Both the position numbers and the translations under genes were made by a program. A model generated the notes under the pieces. That model searched no databases and was not told the origin of the DNA. It was given only the letters and a program-made list of their open reading frames with translations. 51,639 nt of DNA from Bacteroidaceae bacterium (lineage in GTDB: Bacteria > Bacteroidota > Bacteroidia > Bacteroidales > Bacteroidaceae). Shown here piece after piece: positions 32,062 through 41,405 of the stretch (its first letter is position 1; each line of letters starts with the position of its first letter). The DNA lies in the NCBI GenBank assembly GCA_017614465.1, contig JAGABW010000060.1, forward strand, positions 1-51,639, given 5' to 3'.

Positions 32062-33843
32062 ATGAAAAGTTTCATAAAATATACAATAGCAACAATTACT
32101 GGTATTTTAATAACATTATTGGTGTTATTATTATTCGTAGCATTATCGTTAATCAGTCTGACGGCCTTCGACTCTACCCCAGCTTACATCAGTGACAATT
32201 CCGTGCTGTTATTAGAACTCGACAAAGAAATTGCTGAACGTGCAGATGAAAACCCATTGACCGAGTTAATTGGGAATGAAGACCCGAAAATCGGACTCGA
32301 TGAAATACTTAAAGCTATTGATAATGCAAAAAACAACGATAACATAAAGGGTATATATATCGAAGCAGGTAATTATTTTAATGCATCGCCTGCGATGGTT
32401 AAAGAAATAAGAAACGCGCTCGTTGATTTCAAGAAATCAGGAAAGTTTATTGTTGCATATGGCGACAATTACACACAAGGTGCATATTATATATGTAGTG
32501 TTGCCGATTCGATAATAATAAATCCTCAAGGAACCCTAAATTGGAAGGGATTAAGTGCTCAAACCGTCTTCTACAAGAATTTGTTTGAGAAAATCGGTGT
32601 ATCAATGCAGGTGTTCAAGGTTGGAACATACAAATCAGCCGTTGAACCATATATACTCGACGACTTCAGCGATGCAAACCGCGAACAGATAGAAACATTC
32701 ACTAAGGAGATTTGGAACGTACTAAGTAAAGATGTTGCTGAATCTCGTAATATTCCAAGAAACACACTTGACTCTTTGACAAACACTCCAATGCTCTACG
32801 GTACTGCAAAAGAGTATAAAAGAAACAAGTTTGTGGATATGATTGCTTATTCTGACAAAATACCCCAAATCATATCTAAAATGATGGGATGTCAAGAAGA
32901 TGATTACATGGTAGTTTCAGTAAAAGATGTTGCAAGTATGGAATCATTGACGCCAAAAGATCCTAATGGTAACATCATTGCCGTGTATTATGCTGTTGGA
33001 GAAATAGTACAAGAGTCTGACGACAACATATACACATCTAAAACAAATATTGCATCGAGAGATGTCATAAAAGATTTACAATCACTTGCCGAGGATGAAA
33101 ATGTTAAGGCGGTGGTATTAAGAGTGAATTCCCCTGGAGGCGACGCCTTTGCATCAGAACAAATATGGCATCAGGTTGAATATATCAAATCCAAGAAGCC
33201 TATAATCGTTAGTATGGGTAGCTATGCAGCAAGTGGAGGATATTATATCTCATGTGCAGCAAATAAGATTGTAGCCGAACCTACTACACTCACTGGCTCG
33301 ATTGGAGTATTTGGTCTTATACCAGATTTAAGCGAGCTATTAGACGACAAACTCGGAATCAATTTCAAAACTGTTAAGACTCATGAATATGCAGATATGC
33401 CAGATGTTTCACGACCAATGAACGAAAAAGAGTCTGCTGTCATACAGAATTATGTAAACAACTGTTACGAGTTATTTACTAAAAGATGTGCTGATGGACG
33501 TGGCATAAGTCAGGACTCTATAAAATCAATAGCCGAAGGACGTGTGTGGACAGGTGTACATGCAAAGAAAATCGGTTTGGTTGATGAAATTGGTGATTTG
33601 GACGATGCCATAAAGATTGCTCAAAAGGCAGCAAAACTAAAATCATATACTCTACAAACATATCCGAATAAAAACGATATCTTCAGTAATATATTAGAAA
33701 GAATATCATCCGACAGTTATGCGGAGAAACAGATAAAAGAGAATCTTGGTGAATACTACGAAATATTCTCTTCAATGAGAAGTATTCAAAACAAAGACAA
33801 GATTCAGGCAAGAACTCCATTCTATATCAAATTCAACTTATAA
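32062..33843 (+). CDS. sppA: Signal peptide peptidase SppA, 67K type
   Basis: The 593-residue membrane protease has an N-terminal signal anchor (about 8-36) and two tandem S49 domains. The catalytic Lys is K191 in VGTYKSAVEPY of the N-terminal domain, and the catalytic Ser is S391 in SYAASGGYYISCAANKIVAEP of the C-terminal domain, the usual split dyad of long-form SppA. The sequence VNSPGGDAFASEQIW marks the second domain. It should cleave leftover signal peptides in the inner membrane, with its active sites in the periplasm. lpxK follows 10 bases later and thiL after that, so the three are probably cotranscribed. Confidence 0.95.
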   Translation: MKSFIKYTIATITGILITLLVLLLFVALSLISLTAFDSTPAYISDNSVLLLELDKEIAERADENPLTELIGNEDPKIGLDEILKAIDNAKNNDNIKGIYIEAGNYFNASPAMVKEIRNALVDFKKSGKFIVAYGDNYTQGAYYICSVADSIIINPQGTLNWKGLSAQTVFYKNLFEKIGVSMQVFKVGTYKSAVEPYILDDFSDANREQIETFTKEIWNVLSKDVAESRNIPRNTLDSLTNTPMLYGTAKEYKRNKFVDMIAYSDKIPQIISKMMGCQEDDYMVVSVKDVASMESLTPKDPNGNIIAVYYAVGEIVQESDDNIYTSKTNIASRDVIKDLQSLAEDENVKAVVLRVNSPGGDAFASEQIWHQVEYIKSKKPIIVSMGSYAASGGYYISCAANKIVAEPTTLTGSIGVFGLIPDLSELLDDKLGINFKTVKTHEYADMPDVSRPMNEKESAVIQNYVNNCYELFTKRCADGRGISQDSIKSIAEGRVWTGVHAKKIGLVDEIGDLDDAIKIAQKAAKLKSYTLQTYPNKNDIFSNILERISSDSYAEKQIKENLGEYYEIFSSMRSIQNKDKIQARTPFYIKFNL

Positions 33844-33853
33844 ACCAGATATA

Positions 33854-34879
33854 ATGAACTATTTATTAATTCCCTTTGCATGGATTTATGATTTCATCAC
33901 ATCCATTAGGAATATGATGTATGACCATGGTTTGTTAAAACAACAAAGTTTCAACAAACCTCTCATATGTATTGGGAATCTGGCAGTTGGAGGAAGTGGG
34001 AAAACCCCTCACACCGAATATCTAATAAATCTACTGAGTAAGAACGAGTACAAAGTTGCAGTACTAAGCAGAGGTTACAAGAGAAAGACCAAAGGTTTTG
34101 TGTTGGCAACAGACCAATCGACAGCACAGGAAATTGGCGACGAACCTTCACAGATAAAGAAGAAATTTCCCAATATCGTGATAGCTGTAGATGAAGACCG
34201 ATGCGATGGAGTAAGTAAGATTATAGACATGGCAGATGTCATTCTGCTGGATGATGCGTTTCAACACAGAAGCATCAAGGCTGGACTAAACATTCTTCTG
34301 ACAGATTACAACAAACCGTATTATAAGGATTATCTTATGCCAGCCGGACGACTACGAGAAAATCAGTCGGGCAAAAAAAGAGCAGATATTATCATAATGA
34401 CAAAATGCAGACAAGAGCAAATCTCTGCCGATGATGTAAATTATAATTCCATAAAACTCGGTTTGTCTGAGAATCAGCAATTATTTTTTACAGGTATAAA
34501 ATACGGAAAGCTCTCTAATGGACTTGATTTAAAAGATTTGGCTGACTATAATATTGTATTGGTTACAGGTATTGCCAATCCCAAACCATTAGAAGAAGAA
34601 CTGTCGAAACATGTAACTATGATGAAAACTATCAGGTTTAGCGATCATCATAATTTTACAGATAGCGAACTGAAAAAGATTGACGATACATTCGAAAATC
34701 TTCCATCAGATAAAAAACGGCTTATAATAACAACAGAAAAGGATTTCACTCGCCTCGGGAACTTATCAAATATTGATTATTTATGCAGTATCCCGATCGA
34801 AGTGAACATTCTGAACGACGACAAATCCAAATTTGATAATCTGATTCTGGATTATTGTAAACAATATAAAAAGAACTAA
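33854..34879 (+). CDS. lpxK: Tetraacyldisaccharide 4'-kinase
   Basis: This 341-residue inner-membrane-associated enzyme phosphorylates the 4' position of the lipid A disaccharide precursor. Walker A is GGSGKTP (46-52) in IGNLAVGGSGKTPHTEYL; LSRGYKRKTKGFV, GDEPSQIKKKFPNIVIAVDEDRCDG and LDDAFQHRSIKAGLNILL are family motifs. A hydrophobic N-terminal helix (about 1-20) is typical. In some Bacteroidetes the lipid A 4'-phosphate is removed later. It begins 10 bases after sppA and is 16 bases before thiL. Confidence 0.95.
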   Translation: MNYLLIPFAWIYDFITSIRNMMYDHGLLKQQSFNKPLICIGNLAVGGSGKTPHTEYLINLLSKNEYKVAVLSRGYKRKTKGFVLATDQSTAQEIGDEPSQIKKKFPNIVIAVDEDRCDGVSKIIDMADVILLDDAFQHRSIKAGLNILLTDYNKPYYKDYLMPAGRLRENQSGKKRADIIIMTKCRQEQISADDVNYNSIKLGLSENQQLFFTGIKYGKLSNGLDLKDLADYNIVLVTGIANPKPLEEELSKHVTMMKTIRFSDHHNFTDSELKKIDDTFENLPSDKKRLIITTEKDFTRLGNLSNIDYLCSIPIEVNILNDDKSKFDNLILDYCKQYKKN

Positions 34880-34895
34880 AACAAAAAAAATAATA

Positions 34896-35954
34896 ATGAA
34901 TAAGAAAACAATACAAGAACTCGGAGAATTCGGTCTCATAAAACATCTCACAGACAATATTCCGTTGGTTAACAAATCAACAGTCAAGGGTGTTGGCGAC
35001 GATTGCGCTGTATTGAATTATGAATCAGAGAAAGACATACTTGTTACTACTGATTTGTTGCTCGAAGGAGTACATTTCGATTTAACATATGTACCTTTGA
35101 AACATCTTGGCTATAAGGCAGCAATGGTTAATTTGAGCGACGTGTATGCAATGGGCGGAATGCCTAAACAAATAACCATAAGTTTAGGTCTCAGTAAAAG
35201 ATTTACGGTTGAAGATTTAGATGAATTCTATGCAGGAATACGTCTTGCATGCAACAGCCATGAGGTTGATGTTGTAGGTGGAGATACCACTTCGTCAATG
35301 ACAGGACTGACAATCAGTATCACATGTATTGGTGAGGTTGAGAAAGGGAAAGCAGTATATCGAAGCGGAGCAAAACCAACAGATATTATATGTGTAAGCG
35401 GAAACCTTGGTGCTGCCTACATGGGACTACAACTGCTCGAACGTGAAAAGGCCGTATTCTATCAGCAACTTGAAGAGAACAAAGGCAAGGAGACTCCGGA
35501 AATGGCTGAACCGGATTTTGCAGGACGAGAATATCTGCTTGAACGTCAGCTTAAACCAGAAGCAAGACGCGACATCATATTAAAACTAAAAGAATTGGGT
35601 ATTCAGCCAACATCCATGATGGATATAAGCGACGGACTCAGCAGCGAGTTGCTTCATATATGCGAAGACAGCAAATGTGGCTGCAGAATATATGAGGAAC
35701 ATATCCCGCTCGATTACGAAACTGCATCACAGGCTGAAGAATTCAACATGAACGTAACAACATGCGCACTTAACGGTGGCGAGGATTATGAATTACTCTT
35801 TACTGTTCCAATGTCGGATAAAGAAAAAATCGAAGACATGGAAGATGTAAAAATGATTGGATACATCACTTCTGCCGACGACGGAAAAGTGCTCATAACA
35901 AGAGATGGTGCTCAATTCGACTTAAAAGCACAGGGTTGGAACCATATTCAGTAA
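34896..35954 (+). CDS. thiL: Thiamine-monophosphate kinase
   Basis: The 352-residue cytoplasmic enzyme makes thiamine pyrophosphate from thiamine monophosphate. It has the PurM/ThiL fold motifs GVGDDCAVL near the N-terminus, TTDLLLEGVHFDL, GYKAAMVNLSDVYAMGG, GGDTTSS and MMDISDGLSSELLHI. It follows lpxK in the sppA-lpxK-thiL run. No TPP riboswitch is visible in the upstream DNA. It ends 73 bases before the -7 box of the RNase P RNA gene. Confidence 0.95.
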   Translation: MNKKTIQELGEFGLIKHLTDNIPLVNKSTVKGVGDDCAVLNYESEKDILVTTDLLLEGVHFDLTYVPLKHLGYKAAMVNLSDVYAMGGMPKQITISLGLSKRFTVEDLDEFYAGIRLACNSHEVDVVGGDTTSSMTGLTISITCIGEVEKGKAVYRSGAKPTDIICVSGNLGAAYMGLQLLEREKAVFYQQLEENKGKETPEMAEPDFAGREYLLERQLKPEARRDIILKLKELGIQPTSMMDISDGLSSELLHICEDSKCGCRIYEEHIPLDYETASQAEEFNMNVTTCALNGGEDYELLFTVPMSDKEKIEDMEDVKMIGYITSADDGKVLITRDGAQFDLKAQGWNHIQ

Positions 35955-36026
35955 TACAATATCACAAAGACTGATTATTGCAAAGAAAAGAAATCTTGTT
36001 ATTAGATGATTATAATAAATATTTTG

Positions 36027-36034
36027 TAACTTTG
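36027..36034 (+). promoter_or_regulatory. -7 box of the RNase P RNA gene
   Basis: TAACTTTG followed by CACACAAA lies 13 bases before the first paired base of the RNA. No TTTG at the usual distance is visible. Confidence 0.6.
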
Positions 36035-36046
36035 CACACAAATAAA

Positions 36047-36404
36047 CAGATGGGCGGCTTGTCGCTGATGCATCGCATGAGAGGAAAGTCCGGGCAGCAC
36101 AGAGCACTCCACTTCCTAATATAGAAGTAGTTTGTGAAAGCTAAGAAGTGTAGAAGAAAATAACCGCAATCATTGTTTTCAATGGTTGTAAGGGTGAGAA
36201 GGCGGGGTAAGAGCCCACCAGAAGTATGGTGACATACTTGCTGTACACCTTGGAGGCTGCAAGTTCATGTATAGTAGCGCTTGAGGGTTGCTCGCCCGAG
36301 CTACAGGGTAGAACGCTAAATATGAATTGGATGGTGACATTCAATCTGGATAAATGACAGGCACCATTGCAAAATGGTACAGAACCCGGCTTATAGTCCA
36401 TCTG
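36047..36404 (+). ncRNA. rnpB: RNase P RNA (M1 RNA)
   Basis: This RNA is the catalytic subunit of RNase P, which removes the 5' leader of tRNA precursors. The universal conserved blocks are visible: GAGGAAAGTCCGGGC near the 5' end (36080-36094) and ACAGAACCCGGCTTATAG near the 3' end (36379-36396). CAGATGGG at the 5' end pairs with CCATCTG at the 3' end to close helix P1, which gives the boundaries. Length (~358 nt) fits bacterial type A. The run of T after 36404 acts as the terminator. It is not protein coding. Confidence 0.95.
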
Positions 36405-36530
36405 TTTTTTATTTTATTTTCCACTGAAGAAATTACACACTATTATTTTAATAAAAGTTAAAGTTAAGCATTATTATTAAACCATAATAGCTTGTATAAG
36501 TCATTATTTGCAAACAATAAAATCATTAAT

Positions 36531-37892
36531 ATGAATTATAAAAACGTAAAACAAAACACTACACGCTTAATCATATTTATTTTAATAAACATTTCAGCGT
36601 TATCATTAAAAGCTCAATCAGCTTGGACATTAAAAGATTGTATAGATTATGCGTTGGAGAATAATATTCAACTCAAACAAAGCAAACTTACAACTCTTCA
36701 AAATAAATTATCTGTGGAACAATCAAAGGCGGCGTTGTTCCCTGCCCTATCTTTCAGTACAAACCAGAATATGTCATGGCGTCCATTCAGTCAGTCAACC
36801 ATCAACCTGACAAACGGAACAATGACAAGTACAAAATCCACAGTCAATTACAATGGAAGTTATGGTTTGAATGCAAATATGACATTGTGGAATGGTGGTA
36901 GAAACACTAAAACCATCAAACAAAACGAATACGCTGCTGAGATGTCAGAACTCGACACAGAGCAAAGCGAAAATTCCATAATGGAACAGATAACACAATT
37001 GTATGTACAGATGCTTTATCAGAAAGAAGCAGTCAATGTGTGCGAAGCCATTCTGAAATCATCAGAATTACAACGTGACAGAGCCAAGACAATGGTAAAT
37101 GTGGGTACTTTAGCAAAAGTTGAACTTATGCAACTTGAAGCACAGACCACTCAGGACCAATATAATTTGATTAATGCAAAGTCACAACTTGAAAACTACA
37201 GATTCCAATTAAAGCAACTATTAGAGTTGCCAGAACAAGACAATTTCGATATCAGCGAGACACAAACAACTGACGACCAAATAATTACTCCGATTCCATC
37301 AAAACAAGAGGTTTACAATGTTGCTCTTGCACAACGTCCAGAGATACAAAGTGGCAAACTTAATGTTGAATCAAATAAATTATCTATAAAAATTGCAAAA
37401 GCAGGCTATTTGCCAAGTGTGAACCTAAATGCAAGTGTAGGAACAAATAATGCAAGCGGTACTCACACAGCATTAGGAGAGCAGATTAAAAACAATCTCA
37501 GCAACTCTATTGGTCTCAGTCTTAGCATTCCGATCTTTGATCAACGCCAAAACAAGACCAATGTTCATAAAGCACAATTGGCATATCAAAACAGTCAATT
37601 ACAACTACAAGATACAGAAAAGAAACTATCAAGCACAATTGAAAACTATTGGTTAAACGCAACCACTTCACAGCAACAATACATCTATGCTAAAGCAAAC
37701 GTAGAAAGTATGCAAGCAAGCTATGATTTGGTTAGCGAGCAATTCAGACTTGGTTTAAAGAATATTGTAGAACTGACAACAGGTAAAACTAACCTCATGC
37801 AAGCAGAACAGCAAATGCTTCAATGTAAATACAACACATTATACAACTTAGCAATGCTTCGCTTCTATAAAGGAGAGACAATCAGACTTTAA
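36531..37892 (+). CDS. TolC-family outer membrane efflux channel
   Basis: The 453-residue protein is the outer-membrane channel of a tripartite pump. The ATG at 36531 is chosen because it starts a good signal peptide (NVKQNTTRLIIFILINISALSLKAQ). A TTG 13 codons upstream is possible but unlikely. Two outer membrane efflux protein repeats follow, with AWTLKDCIDYALENNIQLKQSKLTT, long helices with LxxA patterns, and the second repeat's LAQRPEIQSGKLNVESNKLSIKIAKAGYLPSVNL. It is 21 bases upstream of the adaptor gene, so its partner is the MacA/MacB-type pump of the same operon. Confidence 0.92.
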   Translation: MNYKNVKQNTTRLIIFILINISALSLKAQSAWTLKDCIDYALENNIQLKQSKLTTLQNKLSVEQSKAALFPALSFSTNQNMSWRPFSQSTINLTNGTMTSTKSTVNYNGSYGLNANMTLWNGGRNTKTIKQNEYAAEMSELDTEQSENSIMEQITQLYVQMLYQKEAVNVCEAILKSSELQRDRAKTMVNVGTLAKVELMQLEAQTTQDQYNLINAKSQLENYRFQLKQLLELPEQDNFDISETQTTDDQIITPIPSKQEVYNVALAQRPEIQSGKLNVESNKLSIKIAKAGYLPSVNLNASVGTNNASGTHTALGEQIKNNLSNSIGLSLSIPIFDQRQNKTNVHKAQLAYQNSQLQLQDTEKKLSSTIENYWLNATTSQQQYIYAKANVESMQASYDLVSEQFRLGLKNIVELTTGKTNLMQAEQQMLQCKYNTLYNLAMLRFYKGETIRL

Positions 37893-37913
37893 AAATAAAT
37901 AAATCATCATCAT

Positions 37914-39104
37914 ATGAAAAAATCATTTATAATCTTATTTGTTACATCACTAATATTTGTTGCTTGTGATAAAAAGCCTGAAATTCATTATAATACAGCA
38001 ATTGTAGAAAAGCAGGACTTATCCACAAGTATCACCGCCACAGGAACTATCGAACCTGTTACCCAAGTTGAAGTAGGTACACAGGTGTCTGGTATTATCG
38101 ACAAGATTTATGTCGATTATAATAGCGAAGTACACAGAGGACAGGTTATTGCAGAATTAGACAAAACCAACCTGTTAAGTGAACTGGCTTCAGCAAAGAG
38201 CAATCTGGCAAATTATCAAAGCAACCTTAATTATCAGACTGCCAATTTCAATCGTTATAAGACATTGTTCAATAAAGGTTTGGTAAGTGCAAATGAATAT
38301 GAGAGTGCAAGACTGTCATATGAACAGGCTACACAACAAGTTTCAATCCAGAGACAGAATGTTCAGAAAGCACAAACAAACTTAGGCTATGCCACTATCA
38401 CTTCTCCAATCGACGGAGTGGTATTGAGCAGAGAAGTAGAAGAAGGACAAACTGTTGCTTCTGCAATGACAACCCCAACCCTGTTCATCATAGCACAAGA
38501 CCTCACCAACATGAGAGTGATTGCTAATATTGACGAAGCCGACATAGGTGGGGTGAGAGAAGGTCAAAGAGTATCATTTACTGTTGACGCCTTCCCTGAA
38601 GATGTGTTTGAGGGAACTGTGACACAAGTACGCCAACAAGCAACAACAACAAGCAACGTTGTGACATACGAAGTGGTTATCTCAGCCCCAAACGAGTCAT
38701 TAAAACTTAAACCAGGACTGACTGCCAACGTTACAATATACACAATGGAAATGCATGACATCATGTCTGTTCCTACTAAAGCATTACGATTCACACCAAA
38801 CGAGATGTTCCTCAAGGAAGATGAAGCAATTGTTGACTGTGAAGCAAAAGACAAGGTATGGATTAGAGATGGTAAGAACTTCAAGGCAATCGCAGTTGAG
38901 ATTGGTAAGTCAAATGGTATGTTCACTGAAATCATTTCAGGTTTGAAACCAGGCACAGAAGTAATTACAGAATTTGAGATGCCGTCAATGGAAATGGAAG
39001 GTGACTCACAATCACGCAATCCTTTCATGCCTGGACCACGTAACAACAGAAACAACAACGGAAAACCAGGAAACGCTAACGCAAATAGAGCTCCAGGAAG
39101 ATAA
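37914..39104 (+). CDS. macA: MacA-type periplasmic adaptor lipoprotein
   Basis: The 396-residue membrane fusion protein has a lipoprotein signal with lipobox Cys18 (SLIFVACDKK). A lipoyl/biotinyl-like half motif (GTIEPVTQVEVGTQVSGIIDKIYVDYNSEVHRGQVIAELD) follows, then a coiled-coil hairpin (~80-150), the second lipoyl half (ATITSPIDGVVLSREVEEGQTV) and a beta-barrel. The C-terminus ends in a disordered Asn/Gly/Pro-rich tail (RNNRNNNGKPGNANAN). It links the inner-membrane ABC transporter to the TolC channel. The gene order TolC-MacA-ATPase-permease supports the assignment. Confidence 0.9.
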   Translation: MKKSFIILFVTSLIFVACDKKPEIHYNTAIVEKQDLSTSITATGTIEPVTQVEVGTQVSGIIDKIYVDYNSEVHRGQVIAELDKTNLLSELASAKSNLANYQSNLNYQTANFNRYKTLFNKGLVSANEYESARLSYEQATQQVSIQRQNVQKAQTNLGYATITSPIDGVVLSREVEEGQTVASAMTTPTLFIIAQDLTNMRVIANIDEADIGGVREGQRVSFTVDAFPEDVFEGTVTQVRQQATTTSNVVTYEVVISAPNESLKLKPGLTANVTIYTMEMHDIMSVPTKALRFTPNEMFLKEDEAIVDCEAKDKVWIRDGKNFKAIAVEIGKSNGMFTEIISGLKPGTEVITEFEMPSMEMEGDSQSRNPFMPGPRNNRNNNGKPGNANANRAPGR

Positions 39105-39118
39105 AGACAGTTCTGTAT

Positions 39119-39874
39119 ATGGAAAAAGAGAGAAAAGTAATAATAGAACTTGACCAGGTTAAACGTTATTTCCAAGTTGGCTCAGAAACAGTCAAGGCAC
39201 TTCGCGGAATATCGTTTAAGATTTACGAGGGTGAATTTGTGACGATACAAGGAACATCTGGTTCGGGCAAATCAACCTTGTTGAATCAATTGGGATGTCT
39301 TGACACCCCTACCAGCGGTGAATACTATCTTGACGGTGTTCCCGTGAAGAAGATGTCAAAGAATCAGAGAGCCCACCTGCGTAACAGAAAGATCGGTTTT
39401 GTGTTCCAGAATTATAATCTTCTTCCTAACACAACATCTGTTGAGAACGTGGAACTTCCGCTCATGTATAACAACAAATATTCATCAGCCCAACGACGTG
39501 AAGCAGCAATAAAGGCATTACAGGCTGTTGGATTAGGAGACCGTTTGGAACATAAAAGCAATCAGATGTCAGGAGGACAGATGCAAAGAGTTGCCATCGC
39601 ACGAGCACTGGTAAATACTCCTGCTGTGATTCTTGCCGATGAAGCAACAGGAAATCTGGACACACGCACGTCATTCGAGATGCTGGTATTATTCCAGAAA
39701 CTCCATAAAGACGGACATACCATCATCTTTGTAACTCACAATCCCGACATAGCAAGATATAGCAGTAGAAATATTATGCTTAGAGACGGAAAAATCCGTG
39801 AGGACACAATCAATACAAATATAGAATCTGCAGCAGAAGCACTTGCAGCATTACCAAAACCACAAGACGACTGA
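39119..39874 (+). CDS. MacB/LolD-type ABC transporter ATP-binding protein
   Basis: The 251-residue ATPase has Walker A GTSGSGKST (45-53), the signature SGGQMQR (151-157) and Walker B ILADEATGNLD (171-181), followed by a VTHNPDIA H-loop. FQNYNLLPNTTSVENVELPL is typical of MacB/LolD-type ATPases. It powers the pump formed with the permease encoded 4 bases downstream. In E. coli MacB the ATPase and permease are one polypeptide; here they are separate genes. Confidence 0.95.
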   Translation: MEKERKVIIELDQVKRYFQVGSETVKALRGISFKIYEGEFVTIQGTSGSGKSTLLNQLGCLDTPTSGEYYLDGVPVKKMSKNQRAHLRNRKIGFVFQNYNLLPNTTSVENVELPLMYNNKYSSAQRREAAIKALQAVGLGDRLEHKSNQMSGGQMQRVAIARALVNTPAVILADEATGNLDTRTSFEMLVLFQKLHKDGHTIIFVTHNPDIARYSSRNIMLRDGKIREDTINTNIESAAEALAALPKPQDD

Positions 39875-39878
39875 TTAT

Positions 39879-41099
39879 ATGAATATTCAGAATTTAATCA
39901 AAGTATCTATACGAGCCGTATTCAGTAATAAAATGCGCTCATTCCTCAGTATGCTGGGTATTATCATTGGAGTTGCTGCGGTGATTGCGATGATGAGTAT
40001 CGGACAGGGATCTAAGGAAAGCATAAGACAGGAACTCTCAACAATGGGAACAAACCTGCTTACAGTGCGCCCTGGTGCTGATATGCGTGGCGGTGTGCGT
40101 CAGGATCCGTCAGCTATGCAAACTCTGAAGATAGAGGATTATGAAAGTATAATAAACGAAAAGAAATATGTAACTTATGTTTCACCCGAAGTCACTTCTG
40201 GCGGACAGGTTATCTATGGAAACAACAACACAAACACCACAATATATGGAGAATCTCCAGAATATCTGCAAATCAAACAATGGGATGTAGAGAAGGGAGA
40301 GTGTTTCACAGAAGAAGACATAAAAAAATCAGCAAAAGTATGTGTAGTAGGAAAAACCATCGTTGACGAGCTGTTTGGCGAGAATGTAGATCCTATCGGT
40401 AAGAACATTCGTTTCAAGTCCATACCTATGAAGATTATAGGTGTGCTGAAATCCAAAGGATATAACAGTTGGGGAATGGACCAGGACAATGTCATCATTG
40501 CGCCATATACATGCGTGATGAAACGTATTGCAGCACAGACATATTTCTCATCTATTGTTTGTTCTGCTATCACAGAGGAACTCTCAGACGATGCCATTGA
40601 CGAACTTACTAAAATACTAAGACGTAACCATAAAATAAAAGACGAAGATGCTGATGACTTCACCATCCGTTCACAAGCCGAGATGATGGAAACTCTGTCG
40701 TCAACAATGGACACTGTTACACTTATTCTCGGAATTGCAGCAGGTTTCTCATTATTGATTGCAGGTATCGGTATTATGAACATCATGCTTGTATCTGTTA
40801 CCGAACGAACAAAAGAAATCGGTTTGAGAATGGCAGTTGGAGCAACTGGTTTCGTGATAAGTATTCAGTTCCTTATCGAATCAATTATCATCAGTGTAAC
40901 AGGAGGTATATTCGGAGTTTTACTGGGAATTGCCGCCTCGGAATGGGTGTTGCCACTATTCGCAATGCCAAGCATCGTTCCGCTATGGTCAATATTGCTG
41001 TCCTTCAGTGTCTGTGTTGTAATTGGTGTACTGTTCGGATATATACCTGCAAGAAAAGCAGCCAACATGGACCCTATCGAAGCTATCCGACATGAATAA
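39879..41099 (+). CDS. MacB-type ABC transporter permease
   Basis: The 406-residue permease has four membrane helices (about 19-41, 275-302, 325-350 and 363-388) with a large periplasmic MacB-PCD domain between the first two. Family motifs include AVFSNKMRSFLSMLGIIIGVAAVIAMMSIG at the N-terminus and GIGIMNIMLVSVTERTKEIGLRMAVGA in the third block. The ATG at 39879 is preferred, 4 bases after the ATPase stop. An ATG at 39843 would overlap the ATPase gene and add 12 poor residues. It exports macrolides, peptides or similar compounds by analogy only. Confidence 0.93.
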   Translation: MNIQNLIKVSIRAVFSNKMRSFLSMLGIIIGVAAVIAMMSIGQGSKESIRQELSTMGTNLLTVRPGADMRGGVRQDPSAMQTLKIEDYESIINEKKYVTYVSPEVTSGGQVIYGNNNTNTTIYGESPEYLQIKQWDVEKGECFTEEDIKKSAKVCVVGKTIVDELFGENVDPIGKNIRFKSIPMKIIGVLKSKGYNSWGMDQDNVIIAPYTCVMKRIAAQTYFSSIVCSAITEELSDDAIDELTKILRRNHKIKDEDADDFTIRSQAEMMETLSSTMDTVTLILGIAAGFSLLIAGIGIMNIMLVSVTERTKEIGLRMAVGATGFVISIQFLIESIIISVTGGIFGVLLGIAASEWVLPLFAMPSIVPLWSILLSFSVCVVIGVLFGYIPARKAANMDPIEAIRHE

Positions 41100-41163
41100 T
41101 CTAACCTAAGAAACTGATTATTTATAATCAATATCAGTATAAATCATTACAATACCAACAAAT

Positions 41164-41200
41164 AAGTATTCCGTCATTACACGATGGAATACTTTTGTTT
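41164..41200 (+). terminator. Terminator of the efflux operon
   Basis: AAGTATTCC (41164-41172) pairs with GGAATACTT (41186-41194), extended inward by a GTC/GAT pair with one G-U, and is followed by TTGTTTTA. Confidence 0.7.
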
Positions 41201-41221
41201 TATACGCAGGCTTAAACATAT

Positions 41222-41255
41222 ATTATACTAAACCGACTATACATTATAGTATAAT
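41222..41255. repeat. 9-bp perfect inverted repeat upstream of the NifU-like gene
   Basis: ATTATACTA (41222-41230) and TAGTATAAT (41247-41255) are exact complements across a 16-base spacer, about 80 bases before the -7 box at 41334. It could be an operator half-site pair but is A/T-rich, so chance is possible. Confidence 0.35.
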
Positions 41256-41333
41256 CAATATTGTAATAGTAGAAATAAACATAAATGATTTGAAAAAAAT
41301 CGGAAAGTATATCATTTTTTCTTCATTTTTTAG

Positions 41334-41341
41334 TATCTTTG
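41334..41341 (+). promoter_or_regulatory. -7 box of the NifU-like/GGGtGRT operon
   Basis: TATCTTTG followed by CACTCC lies 64 bases before the ATG at 41406, leaving a short A/T-rich leader. Confidence 0.6.
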
Positions 41342-41405
41342 CACTCCAAATAGTATATATAAAATATAAATATAATTTATAAATTATTTAATTGTAAAAA
41401 AGATT

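Noticed and set aside
36141-36401. An 86-codon minus-strand frame and other frames within the RNase P RNA
   Set aside because: The region is the structured RNA gene rnpB, so any coding frame is coincidental.
36492-36530. TTG start for the TolC-family gene 13 codons upstream
   Set aside because: It puts 13 polar residues before the signal peptide; the ATG at 36531 gives a normal signal.
40214-40786. A 190-codon minus-strand open frame opposite the MacB-type permease
   Set aside because: It lies wholly inside a clear permease gene and its product is low-complexity Ser/Ile-rich, typical of a shadow frame.
41222-41255. Inverted repeat as a phage or IS end
   Set aside because: It is short, A/T-rich and not accompanied by a transposase or target duplication.
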